This document shows positions 25,702 to 36,742 of a stretch of 64,000 nt of DNA, one piece after another. Under the pieces are notes generated by a model. The model worked only from the letters and a program-made list of their open reading frames with translations, did not search any database and was not told the origin of the DNA. This stretch comes from Dietzia natronolimnaea (lineage in GTDB: Bacteria; Actinomycetota; Actinomycetes; Mycobacteriales; Mycobacteriaceae): assembly GCF_039525805.1 (NCBI RefSeq), contig NZ_BAAAHZ010000002.1; one strand, given 5' to 3'. Numbering within the stretch: position 1 is the first letter of the stretch; the number at the start of each line of letters is the position of its first letter. Position numbers and translations under genes: made by a program.

Positions 25702-26693
25702 CCGACACCGAGAACCCGACCACGACGACGACCACGACGACGACGACGGAGTCCACCGACCCCGACACCGCCGCGCTGGAGTCGGACCTGCTCGAAGGCT
25801 TTTTCTCCGACCCGCCCACCCTGCCCCCGCGCTGGTTCTACGACGAGAAGGGCAGCCTGCTGTTCGACCAGATCACCCGCGTGGCGGAGTACTACCCCAC
25901 CCGGGCCGAGGCCGAGATCCTGCGGTCCCGGGCCGGCGACATCGTGGGCGCGGCCTCGACGGTGGTCGAGCTCGGGGCCGGGACCTGCGAGAAGACCCGG
26001 GTGCTGCTCGACGTCTTGGCGGCCGGGAGCGCGGATGCGGGATTCGTGCCCCTGGACATCAGCACCGAGATGCTCTTCGAGACCGCCCGCGCGCTCGAGC
26101 AGGAGTATCCGGGTCTGCGGATCGACCCGGTCATCGGCGACATCACCGCTCTCGACGGCCCCCTGCCGGGTGAGCCGGGCGGACGGCTGGTGCTGTTCCT
26201 CGGCGGCACCGTCGGCAACTTCAGCGAGTCGCAGCGCGCCGGGTTCTTCCGCATGATGCGCGGCATCATGGCCCCGGGTGACCGGCTGGCCGTGGGATTC
26301 GACCTGGTCAAGAGTCCGGAACGGTTGGTCGCGGCCTACGACGACGCCGCCGGGGTCACCGCCGAGTTCAACCTCAACATGCTCGACGTGATCGCGCGGA
26401 CCGTCGAGTGCACGGGCCTCGACCGCCGCGACTTCCGGCACGAGGCCGTGTGGAACGCCCGGGAGAGCCGGATCGAGATGTGGCTGCGCGCCGTGCGCGA
26501 GGTGCGGATCGACTTCCCGACGCTCGGGCGGGAGCGCACGCTGGCCGCCGGTGAGGGGATCCGTACCGAGATCGCCCGGAAGTTCGAGCCCCACGCACTC
26601 GTCGACGAGCTCGCGGGACACGGATTCGGCGGTCAGTCGGTCTGGACCGATGCGGCCGGCGATTTCGGGCTGGTCCTCGTCGTCGTCGACTAG
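25698..26693 (+). CDS. egtD: L-histidine N-alpha-methyltransferase EgtD
   Basis: 331 residues from the ATG at 25698, overlapping egtB (ATGA). It trimethylates histidine with S-adenosylmethionine to hercynine, the EgtB substrate. Motifs are PRWFYDEKGSLLFDQIT, YYPTRAEAEILRS, VVELGAGTCEKTRVLLDVLA (SAM site), FVPLDISTEMLFETARALEQ, LVLFLGGTVGNFSESQRAGF and FNLNMLDVIARTVECTGL. The N-terminus carries a ten-threonine run (8-17). No egtA, egtC or egtE is seen nearby, so the pathway must be completed elsewhere. Its stop overlaps the convergent PAP2 gene by 4 bp. Confidence 0.96.
   Translation: MTDTENPTTTTTTTTTTESTDPDTAALESDLLEGFFSDPPTLPPRWFYDEKGSLLFDQITRVAEYYPTRAEAEILRSRAGDIVGAASTVVELGAGTCEKTRVLLDVLAAGSADAGFVPLDISTEMLFETARALEQEYPGLRIDPVIGDITALDGPLPGEPGGRLVLFLGGTVGNFSESQRAGFFRMMRGIMAPGDRLAVGFDLVKSPERLVAAYDDAAGVTAEFNLNMLDVIARTVECTGLDRRDFRHEAVWNARESRIEMWLRAVREVRIDFPTLGRERTLAAGEGIRTEIARKFEPHALVDELAGHGFGGQSVWTDAAGDFGLVLVVVD
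25719..25748 (+). repeat. Threonine codon run in egtD
   Basis: Ten consecutive ACG/ACC codons encode Thr8-Thr17 of EgtD. It is a trinucleotide-type repeat liable to slippage by whole codons, located before the conserved domain, so length changes should be tolerated. Confidence 0.7.
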
Positions 26694-27463
26694 GTTGACC
26701 GGCGGGGTGATCGGACGGGTGGTCCGACCCGGACGTCCGGCCCCCGACGGCCGGACGGGAGAGCACTGAGAGCGATCACCCCGAGGCACAGGGTCGTGCC
26801 CAGCAGGGCGCCGGCGAGGACGTCGTGGGGATAGTGGTCACCGGCGAGGACCCGGGCGCTGCCTCCGGCCACGGCGAGTGGCACAGCCACCCAGGCCAGT
26901 AGCGGTTTGACCGCGAGCAGGGCGGCCGTGATCGCGAAGGCGATCACGGTGTGACTGCTGGGGAAGGACCAGTTGTCCGGGGCCGGACAGATCGAACTCA
27001 CCTCGTGGAGATGGCACGGGCGCACCCTGGAGTAGGCGTCCTTGAGTGCGAGATTCAGCCAGAGGGCCATGATCACGGACAGTCCGCCGGCGGCATAGGT
27101 GATCACCGGAGTCCACCCGGTTGTCCGCGCGCGGAGGTGCGAGATCAGCAGGTGCACCTCGACTGCGGCGTACAGGCCGACCAGGAGGAGCACGCTCGCC
27201 TCGGACAATACGTCTCCCCACCGGATGGAGGAGTCGGTCCCCGCCAGTTCGTACAACCGGACGCTCCAGTCGGGCGTGCGGGCCAGGAGGGTGAGGGGAA
27301 TCAGCCCTGCGAGCCAGATCGCCACGGCCAGCACGATCGTCCGGGTCAGTGGTGCCGGCGACTGCGTGGGCTGCGAGTCCTGCGAGTCCGCTGGGTCCGA
27401 GCTGTCCTGATGGGCTGTCATCCTCCGGTCGCCATCTCCCTGATCCGTCGTGCGCCAGCCCAT
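26690..27463 (-). CDS. PAP2-family membrane phosphatase
   Basis: 257 residues. Five to six hydrophobic segments surround the three acid-phosphatase motifs: LKDAYSRVRPC (K-x6-R-P), NWSFPSSHTVIAF (P-S-x-H), and GGSARVLAGDHYPHDVLAGA (S-R-x5-H-x3-D). The enzyme probably removes phosphate from a lipid such as undecaprenyl pyrophosphate, phosphatidic acid or phosphatidylglycerol phosphate at the outer membrane face. The start at 27463 has AGGAG 11 nt upstream; a Met at residue 15 follows GGAGG with no spacing and is less likely. It is convergent with egtD. Confidence 0.88.
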   Translation of the reverse strand: MGWRTTDQGDGDRRMTAHQDSSDPADSQDSQPTQSPAPLTRTIVLAVAIWLAGLIPLTLLARTPDWSVRLYELAGTDSSIRWGDVLSEASVLLLVGLYAAVEVHLLISHLRARTTGWTPVITYAAGGLSVIMALWLNLALKDAYSRVRPCHLHEVSSICPAPDNWSFPSSHTVIAFAITAALLAVKPLLAWVAVPLAVAGGSARVLAGDHYPHDVLAGALLGTTLCLGVIALSALPSGRRGPDVRVGPPVRSPRRST

Positions 27464-27626
27464 TTCGTCGTCGGCTCCTGTGTTCCGTCCTCTACCGGTG
27501 ATCGGACCGGCCGAGCCACCTGGCCGGGCGCTCCTCGCGTGACGTACCCAGCCTACGGAGGGGGCACACGACCCGGCGAGGAACCGAAGTCACCCCTCAG
27601 GGAGACCTGGTGCCACCGGGTCGTTG

Positions 27627-27642
27627 TCGTACGTGTGTTCTA
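27627..27642. promoter_or_regulatory. SOS (LexA)-like box before the DUF222/HNH gene
   Basis: TCGTACGTGTGTTCTA matches 10 of 12 fixed positions of the mycobacterial/actinobacterial SOS box TCGAAC-N4-GTTCGA. It overlaps a -10 box TATAGT (27641-27646) that lies 7 nt before the ATG at 27654, so a bound repressor would block a leaderless promoter. Some M. tuberculosis 13E12-repeat genes are known to be LexA-controlled and damage-induced. Confidence 0.5.
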
Positions 27643-27653
27643 TAGTCCGGGTC

Positions 27654-28934
27654 ATGGAACAGGGAGTGTGGGACGCGCCGGGGCAGGGGTCGGAGACGGC
27701 CACACTGGCTGACGTACTCGCATTCCTCGAGGCCTCCGTGGAGAGCCTCTGCCAGGTCGACTGGTCGGATCTTGACGCGGACGTGCTGGTCGACGCCGTG
27801 GGTCGTGCCGAGATCGCGGCACGTCGGCTGGAGGCCGCCGGAGCGCGCGCCACTGCCGAACTGGCGGGCCTGCACCGGCAGAAGGGGCGGTCCGCCGGGG
27901 GAGTCGCCGCGTTGCTCGCAGAGAAGTTGGGCCTGGCCCGAGGCGTCGTACACGGGCGGATCGAGGCGGGCGGAAGGCAGGCCACCCCGGCCGGGCGGGC
28001 GGCGGCGGTCGGAGAGATCACCGCCGAGCACGAGCGGATCATCTCCAGGGCTGTCTCCGGGCTGCCCGGGACGATGGGAGGGTCGGCCACGACCCGGTTC
28101 GCGGAGGAACTGACAGAGTTCGCTCGAGCGGTCGCCCCGGCGCGGTTGCGGACGGAAGCAGCCCGCCGGATAGCCGCGCTGTGTCCCGACCGGGGTAAGG
28201 ACCGCGAGGAACATCAGGAGCGGCGGCGCTCTGCCCGGCTCGGCGCGGTCCGCACCGACGGCACCAGCACGCTGACCATGACTCTGACTCCTCGCGCCCG
28301 GGCGCTCGTCGAGCGTGCGCTGGGCGACTTCGGCGGACCCGGCGGGGCCGTGGCCTGCGAACCCGGGTCGGACGAGCGCACCCCGGAGCAGCGGGCGCAC
28401 GACGCACTCGTGCACCAGTGGGCGCTCGGGTCGACCGTCGACCCCGCCCGGCCCAAGGGGATCGCCACCATCGTGGTGCGCGTGACGCCTGAGCAGCTCG
28501 AGGAACCCGCCGCACTCGTGGAGACCGACTCCGGCACCCAGCTCAGCGTCCGCCAGGCCGTCTCGATGGCCGGGTCGCTCCCGTGGTTCGTCTCGCTACT
28601 GCGCGACGGCCGCGAGGAACTGCACCGGATCGACGTCGACGCCCACCTCGGCCGACGCCTGGCCTCCGCCATCCAGCGCCTGGTGCTCTACGCGGCGCAC
28701 GGAGGGTGCTCATTCCCGGGATGCACCGCACCCGCCAGGAGGAGCCAGTTCCATCACGTGAAGGAATGGTCGCGAGGCGGACCCACGACCGTCGGGAACG
28801 GGACGTTGGGGTGTCCCGTCCACCACGCGTTCGTCGGCGACGGCCCGTCGGCGTGGACGACCGTCGCGGACCCCGGTTCGCCCGGCCGCTGCACATGGCT
28901 CCCGCCCGGCGTCGACAGGCTCACTGATGTCTGA
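27654..28934 (+). CDS. DUF222 / HNH endonuclease-domain protein (13E12 repeat family)
   Basis: 426 residues from the ATG at 27654. The helical DUF222 domain (about 30-300) begins VESLCQVDWSDLDADVLVDA and includes RLEAAGARATAELAGLHRQ and LTMTLTPRARALVERALGDF. The C-terminal HNH region has AHGGCSFPGCTAPARRSQFH, then HHVKEWSRGGPTTVGNGTLG and CPVHHAFV, with the zinc-knuckle cysteines and catalytic His. The family is multicopy in mycolata, often inserted between conserved genes, and may be mobile or a homing-type nuclease. Here it splits fgd from pta relative to M. tuberculosis. The 3' end is followed by pta within 131 bp. Confidence 0.88.
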   Translation: MEQGVWDAPGQGSETATLADVLAFLEASVESLCQVDWSDLDADVLVDAVGRAEIAARRLEAAGARATAELAGLHRQKGRSAGGVAALLAEKLGLARGVVHGRIEAGGRQATPAGRAAAVGEITAEHERIISRAVSGLPGTMGGSATTRFAEELTEFARAVAPARLRTEAARRIAALCPDRGKDREEHQERRRSARLGAVRTDGTSTLTMTLTPRARALVERALGDFGGPGGAVACEPGSDERTPEQRAHDALVHQWALGSTVDPARPKGIATIVVRVTPEQLEEPAALVETDSGTQLSVRQAVSMAGSLPWFVSLLRDGREELHRIDVDAHLGRRLASAIQRLVLYAAHGGCSFPGCTAPARRSQFHHVKEWSRGGPTTVGNGTLGCPVHHAFVGDGPSAWTTVADPGSPGRCTWLPPGVDRLTDV

Positions 28935-29064
28935 CCCGGCCCCTGACCGCAGCGCGTCAGCCCTTCCCGGCATCTCGCCGGCGCGGCCGCGCGTCGGGGC
29001 GCGCGACGGGTCTGCATGGCGTGTACGAGGTGTGTCGGCGGGCTCGCGCTGTCACAATGCCCTC

Positions 29065-31323
29065 GTGCCCGATTCCCCCGTATCCGAGACTCTCCCGCCC
29101 GAGACCGACGCGCCCACGATTCCGTCCCCGGTGACCGACATGCCCCTGTCGTCGTCCGCTGTGTACGTGGCGGCCCCCGAGGGCGACACCGGGAAGTCGA
29201 CCGTCGCCCTCGGCCTCCTGCGCATTCTCGCCGGGACCGTACAGAGGGTGGGGGTGTTCCGCCCGGTCACCGTCGCGCCGCGCGTCGTCGATGCCGATGC
29301 CGGCACCGGCACGGACACCGAACCCCCGCGCGACCGCATCGTGGAGATGCTGCTCCAGCACACCACCGTGGACCTCGACTACGAGGACTGCATCGGCGTG
29401 ACCAACGACCGCGTCCACGAGGACCGCGACTCGGCGCTGGCGGAGATCGTGGACAGGTACCACGTGGTGGCCGGGCAGTGCGATGTGGTGGTGATCCTCG
29501 GCACCGACTACACGGGAGTGCCCAGTCCCACCGAGTTCGACTTCAACGCCACACTCGCCGTGAACCTCGGCGCGCCCGTGCTCCTGGTGATCCGCGGCGC
29601 CGACCGGACACCAGGGGAGATCGGCACCAACGCCCGGCTGACGCTCGAGGAGCTCAGGGTCGAGCACGCGCACCCGGTGGGGATCGTGGTCAACCGGTGC
29701 GACCCCGGCGCGCTGGAGGCCATCCAGGCCGAACTCGCGCCCCTGGACCTGCCCGCCTGGACGCTGCCGAGCCAGGCCCTGCTCACCGCGCCCACGATGG
29801 GGGAGTTGGTGGATGCCGTGGACGGCACCCTCTACTCCGGTGACCCGGCCCTGCTGGACCGAGAGGTCATGGCACTGATGGTGGGCGGGATGACCGGTGA
29901 GCGGATCCTGGAGCGGCTGGTGGACGGCATGGTCGTCATCGTTCCCGCTGACCGGACCGACGCCGTTCTCGCTGTGCTCACCGCGCACGGCGCGGAGGGC
30001 TTCCCCTCGTTGGCGGGGATGATCTGGAACGGGAGCCTGATGCCGAACGCGGCGATGGATCGACTGGTCCGTGGCATGCGCTCGACGTTGCCGATCGTGT
30101 GCACCGACCACGGCACCTACGACACCGCCCGCCTGGCGGCCGAGACCCGGGGACGCGTGTACTCCGGCTCCGGGCGCAAGGTCGAGACGGCACTGAGCCT
30201 CATGGAGAAGCACGTCGACACCGAGGAACTGCTCGCCCGCCTGCGTGTGGACACCCCCGACGTCATGACGCCGCAGATGTTCGAGCACCAGCTCCTCGAG
30301 CGCGCCCGCGCGGACAAGCGGCACATCGTGCTGCCGGAGGGCGACGACGACCGGATCCTCCACGCCGCCGGCCGGCTGCTGCGCCGGGATGTCGCCGACC
30401 TGACGATCCTCGGCGACCCCGAGGCCGTGCAGCGACGCGCGGATGAACTGGGCATCGACCTGTCCGGGGCGCAGGTCCTCGACCCACGCAGCAGCGAGCA
30501 CGCCGAGCCGTTCGCCCGGCAGTACGCGGAGCTGCGCGAGCACAAGGGCATGACGCTGGACGTGGCCCGCGACCGGATGCTCGACATCTCCTACTTCGCC
30601 ACGATGATGGTGCACACCGGCCTCGCCGACGGCATGGTCTCGGGTGCCGCGCACACCACCGCGCACACCATCCGACCCGCGCTGGAGATCATCCGGACGA
30701 GGCCGGGCGTGAAGACCGTGTCCAGCGTGTTCCTCATGTGCCTCTCAGACCACGTCCTGGCGTTCGGCGACTGCGCGGTCGTCCCCGCCCCGACCGCCGA
30801 GCAGCTCGCCGACATCGCGTTGTCCTCCGCCGAGACCGCGTCCCGGTTCGGTGTGGACCCGCGAGTCGCGATGCTGTCTTACTCCACGGGCGACTCGGGC
30901 AGCGGAGCGGACGTCGACAAGGTGCGTGAGGCCACCGAGATCGTGTGCGCACGGATCGCCGCGGCCGCCGAGGGGGACCCGATGGCGGACCTTGTGGTGG
31001 ACGGACCGCTGCAGTTCGACGCCGCCGTCGATCCCACGGTGGCCCGCAAGAAGATGCCGGACTCGCCGCTGGCCGGCCGGGCCACCGTGCTGGTGTTCCC
31101 CGACCTCAACACCGGCAACAACACCTACAAGGCCGTGCAGCGCACCGCCGGCGCCGTCGCGATCGGGCCGGTCCTGCAGGGGCTCCGCAAGCCCATCAAC
31201 GACCTCTCCCGCGGCGCGCTGGTGGAGGACATCGTCAACACGGTCGCCATCACCGCCGTTCAGGCGCAGGGTTCAGCAGTTGAGGCTCAGGGGACCGCCG
31301 GCGCCCGCGAGGGCGAGTCGTGA
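29065..31323 (+). CDS. pta: Phosphate acetyltransferase (long, DRTGG-containing form)
   Basis: 752 residues from the GTG at 29065, where CACAAT lies 6 nt upstream (leaderless pattern); an ATG at 29140 is an alternative. The N-terminal P-loop-like domain (VYVAAPEGDTGKSTVALGLL) and DRTGG region regulate or stabilise the enzyme; the C-terminal PTA domain runs from PQMFEHQLLERARADKRHIV through VSGAAHTTAHTIRPALEII, FGDCAVVPAPTAEQLADIA, MLSYSTGDSGSGADVDKVRE and FPDLNTGNNTYKAVQRTAGA. It interconverts acetyl-CoA and acetyl phosphate. ackA overlaps by 4 bp, forming the classic pair. It is about 60 residues longer than M. tuberculosis Pta, mostly N-terminal. Confidence 0.95.
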   Translation: MPDSPVSETLPPETDAPTIPSPVTDMPLSSSAVYVAAPEGDTGKSTVALGLLRILAGTVQRVGVFRPVTVAPRVVDADAGTGTDTEPPRDRIVEMLLQHTTVDLDYEDCIGVTNDRVHEDRDSALAEIVDRYHVVAGQCDVVVILGTDYTGVPSPTEFDFNATLAVNLGAPVLLVIRGADRTPGEIGTNARLTLEELRVEHAHPVGIVVNRCDPGALEAIQAELAPLDLPAWTLPSQALLTAPTMGELVDAVDGTLYSGDPALLDREVMALMVGGMTGERILERLVDGMVVIVPADRTDAVLAVLTAHGAEGFPSLAGMIWNGSLMPNAAMDRLVRGMRSTLPIVCTDHGTYDTARLAAETRGRVYSGSGRKVETALSLMEKHVDTEELLARLRVDTPDVMTPQMFEHQLLERARADKRHIVLPEGDDDRILHAAGRLLRRDVADLTILGDPEAVQRRADELGIDLSGAQVLDPRSSEHAEPFARQYAELREHKGMTLDVARDRMLDISYFATMMVHTGLADGMVSGAAHTTAHTIRPALEIIRTRPGVKTVSSVFLMCLSDHVLAFGDCAVVPAPTAEQLADIALSSAETASRFGVDPRVAMLSYSTGDSGSGADVDKVREATEIVCARIAAAAEGDPMADLVVDGPLQFDAAVDPTVARKKMPDSPLAGRATVLVFPDLNTGNNTYKAVQRTAGAVAIGPVLQGLRKPINDLSRGALVEDIVNTVAITAVQAQGSAVEAQGTAGAREGES

Positions 31324-32531
31324 CCCGCGTCCTCGTCATCAACTCCGGCTCCTCCTCGCTCAAGCTGCAGATCCTCGACACCGCGCTTGACTCCGAGCTG
31401 GCGTGGGCGTTGGTCGAGCGCATCGGCGAGCCCGTCGGAACGCTGACCGTGCGGCGCGGTGACCTGGCCGGTTCGCCGGGTGGGGAGCGCAGCGTGGAGG
31501 CGGCGGTCCCAGACCACACCGTGGCGCTCAGCCGGGTGCTGGAGCTCGCGGGCGAGCTCGGCGCCCACCCCACCGACCTGGGGGTCGAGGCGATCGGTCA
31601 CCGGGTGGTCCACGGCGGGCCGGACTTCCACGATCCGGTCAAGGTCACACCCGAGGTGGAGGCGGGTATCGAGAAGCTCGAGCTGCTGGCGCCGCTGCAC
31701 AACCCCGCCAACCTGCGCGGGATCCGCGTGGCCCGCGAGCTGCTGCCCGGCCTGCCGCACGTGGCGGTGTTCGACACCGGGTTCTTCCACACCCTGCCCG
31801 CCGCGGCTCACACCTACGCGATCGACCGCGCGGTGGCGAGCAGATGGGACCTGCGCCGATACGGCTTCCACGGCACCAGCCACGAGTTCGTCTCTCGCCG
31901 CACCGCCGAGATCCTGGGTCGGCCGTACGACGAGCTCGATCAGATCGTGCTGCACCTCGGCAACGGGGCGTCGGCCTCGGCGATCGCCGGCGGGCGGGCG
32001 GTCGACACCTCCATGGGCCTGACTCCGCTCGAGGGCCTGGTCATGGGCACGCGTCCCGGCGACCTCGACCCCGGTCTGATCATCCACCTCATCCGCGACC
32101 GGGGCATGTCGCCCGAGGACGTCTCCACCCTGCTCAACCGCAGGTCGGGGCTGGAGGGGTTGGCGGGCGCCCGCGACTTCCGGGAACTGCTCGCACGGGT
32201 CGATGCCGGCGACGACGACGCCGTGCTCGCCTACGAGGTGGTGATCCATCGACTGCGTCGCTACATCGGCGGCTACTGGGCGGTTCTCGGCGACGTCGGG
32301 GCCATCACGTTCACCGCGGGAGTGGGCGAGAACGTCGCCCGCCTGCGTGCGGACGCCCTGTCCACTCTCGGTGGCTGGGGGGTGGAGATCGACCCGGAGG
32401 CCAACGAGAACGGTTCAGGGGAACGCGTCATCTCGACGCCTGGCAGCCGGGTCACGGTTCTGGTGGTGCCGACCGACGAGGAGCTGGCGATCGCCCGGGC
32501 GTGCGACAGGGTCCTGGGGCTGGGGGAGTGA
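31320..32531 (+). CDS. ackA: Acetate kinase
   Basis: 403 residues from the GTG overlapping the pta stop. ASKHA-fold motifs are VLVINSGSSSLKLQILD (phosphate-1), GHRVVHGG, HVAVFDTGFFHTLPAAAHTY, RRYGFHGTSHEFV, VLHLGNGASASAIAGGRAVD, TPLEGLVMGTRPGDLDPGL and ITFTAGVGENVARLRADAL. With Pta it converts acetyl-CoA to acetate with ATP formation, or activates acetate in reverse. Length and motifs are standard. Confidence 0.97.
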   Translation: MTRVLVINSGSSSLKLQILDTALDSELAWALVERIGEPVGTLTVRRGDLAGSPGGERSVEAAVPDHTVALSRVLELAGELGAHPTDLGVEAIGHRVVHGGPDFHDPVKVTPEVEAGIEKLELLAPLHNPANLRGIRVARELLPGLPHVAVFDTGFFHTLPAAAHTYAIDRAVASRWDLRRYGFHGTSHEFVSRRTAEILGRPYDELDQIVLHLGNGASASAIAGGRAVDTSMGLTPLEGLVMGTRPGDLDPGLIIHLIRDRGMSPEDVSTLLNRRSGLEGLAGARDFRELLARVDAGDDDAVLAYEVVIHRLRRYIGGYWAVLGDVGAITFTAGVGENVARLRADALSTLGGWGVEIDPEANENGSGERVISTPGSRVTVLVVPTDEELAIARACDRVLGLGE

Positions 32532-32547
32532 CAGGGACACCTTTACC

Positions 32548-32571
32548 TAAGAACGTCCTTACGCTTACAGT
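32548..32571 (+). promoter_or_regulatory. Promoter with imperfect palindrome before the LAETG surface protein
   Basis: TAAGAACGTCCTTA (32548-32561), self-complementary at 6 of 7 pairs, is followed by a TACAGT -10 box at 32566-32571, 46 nt before the ATG at 32618. The palindrome sits at the -20 to -35 position, where a repressor or activator could bind. It does not match the DtxR/IdeR consensus well. Confidence 0.4.
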
Positions 32572-32617
32572 GGGGGCCACCCCCCGGGCCTCAGCCCGGT
32601 CCTGACGAAGCTGGTCG

Positions 32618-34147
32618 ATGCCGAAGCACCCACGATCTCCGCGTGTCACCGAGCCCGCCCGCGATACGCGGCCCGGCCGGTCGCGAGGTCGTCGGACGGT
32701 GGGGTTGATCCCGGTGGCTCTCGCGACGGCGGTCACCCTGGTGCTCGGCGGGGCATCGGTCGCCCGCGCCATCACCGCCGCGCCACTGGACGCGCACACC
32801 GACCTGGAGTTCTCGCTCGACGGCTCCACCTGGACGGATGCACCTGACCTCGTCCTGGGATCGTGGGGGTGCGACCTCGCCGGCGGGCCCGCGCTCTCCG
32901 ATCCGGAGGGCGCGATCGGCGGGACCCCCGAGGTGGACCCGTGCTCGATGTCGCCGGGTGAGTCGATCGACCGGACCTACCACGTCCGCAATGCCACCGA
33001 CACGGGCCGAACCGGGCGGTACGCCGTGGGGATCGGCGACTATCTGGTCTCGGGCGAGGCCGAATTCGACGTCAGCAGCACCATCACCGGCGCCGTCGGC
33101 TCCGATTCGCGGACCGTGACCCTCTACGGCGCCGACACCCCCCGGTCAGCCGATTCCCCGGCCCGCGGCACCACGGTCGCAGCACTCGATCTCGCACCCG
33201 GCCAGACGGCGAGGGTCGTCGACGAGGTATCGGTGCCCCGCGACGTGGAGAACTACGCGCAACGCCAGAGCGTGAGTCCGATGATCTGGGTGTCGTTCAC
33301 CGACATCGGGGTCGTGGACACCGACGGTGACGGCCTGCCGGATCTCGTCGAGGACCAGCTCGGCACCGACCCCACCGACCCGGTCAACCGACTTCCCGAC
33401 GGCACGGTCGGGCGATCCTTCGGGCCCGAGCCGTTCCTGCCGCGCACGCCCGAGGGGGCCGTGCTCGCGGTGGACGCCTCGACTCTGCCGCCGGGCCTGC
33501 GGCTCGAGGACGGCGTCCTGGTGGGCACCCCGTCGAGGGCCGGGACCTATGACGTCGAGTTCACCGTCACCCTGCCCGGCGGTGCGACGTACACCTCCGT
33601 CCGACGCCTGGTGATCCGGCCCGCGTCGGGCGGCGGGTCCGCGGACCTTCCGGACGTCATCTGGCCGGTGGTGATCGTCGGGGTGATCGGGCTCATCCTG
33701 GGGCCGGGGCTCGGGTCCCTGGGGGGCTCGATCGGCGGGTCACTGGGCGGGTCACAGGGCGGGTTGCCCGGCTGGCCCTGGAACGGGTCCGCCGGCGGTG
33801 CCAGCGGCGGGTCGGCCGGATCCGGTTCCGTCCCGGCCGCTCCCGTCACGTCAACTCCCGCGACCTCTGCCCCCAGCTCTGCGCCCCCCTCGGCGCCGCG
33901 GTCCACGCCGTCGCCCGCCGGACCCGACGGCGCCAACGGCCCCGGGCAGATCCCGGTGAACTCGGTGACGCCGCGCGAGGGCGCGCCGTCGTCGGAGTGG
34001 GCACGCGCCAACTCGCAGGTTCGCGGATCCCTGGCGGAGACGGGTGTGGGCGCGACCGACCTGCTGTTGTGGGCGCTCACCGCCGCCGCGGCCGGGGTGA
34101 CCCTGATCCTGTGGGCCTCCCGGCGGCGCAGCGACCCCGAGGACTGA
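32618..34147 (+). CDS. Surface protein with TSP3-like calcium motif, putative Ig domain and LAETG sortase signal
   Basis: 509 residues. An Arg-rich N-terminus and signal peptide (VGLIPVALATAVTLVLGGAS, cleavage near ARA) precede a beta domain (50-230) starting LEFSLDGSTWTDAPDLVLGS. Next come VDTDGDGLPDLVEDQLGTDP, a thrombospondin-3-type calcium loop, and a putative Ig fold LPPGLRLEDGVLVGTPSRAG (He_PIG type). A hydrophobic Gly-rich segment (345-370), a Ser/Pro/Thr-rich wall-spanning stretch, then LAETG, a TM helix and RRRSDPED complete a cell-wall sorting signal; LAxTG is typical of class E sortase substrates. No sortase is in the window. Monocistronic. Confidence 0.8.
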   Translation: MPKHPRSPRVTEPARDTRPGRSRGRRTVGLIPVALATAVTLVLGGASVARAITAAPLDAHTDLEFSLDGSTWTDAPDLVLGSWGCDLAGGPALSDPEGAIGGTPEVDPCSMSPGESIDRTYHVRNATDTGRTGRYAVGIGDYLVSGEAEFDVSSTITGAVGSDSRTVTLYGADTPRSADSPARGTTVAALDLAPGQTARVVDEVSVPRDVENYAQRQSVSPMIWVSFTDIGVVDTDGDGLPDLVEDQLGTDPTDPVNRLPDGTVGRSFGPEPFLPRTPEGAVLAVDASTLPPGLRLEDGVLVGTPSRAGTYDVEFTVTLPGGATYTSVRRLVIRPASGGGSADLPDVIWPVVIVGVIGLILGPGLGSLGGSIGGSLGGSQGGLPGWPWNGSAGGASGGSAGSGSVPAAPVTSTPATSAPSSAPPSAPRSTPSPAGPDGANGPGQIPVNSVTPREGAPSSEWARANSQVRGSLAETGVGATDLLLWALTAAAAGVTLILWASRRRSDPED

Positions 34148-34168
34148 GCATCCGGCCCCCGGGACGGG

Positions 34169-36738
<2,570 letters not shown>

Positions 36739-36742
<4 letters not shown>

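Noticed and set aside
32548..32561. DtxR/IdeR iron box before the LAETG protein
   Set aside because: The palindrome shares only a few positions with the iron-box consensus, and the protein has no iron link.
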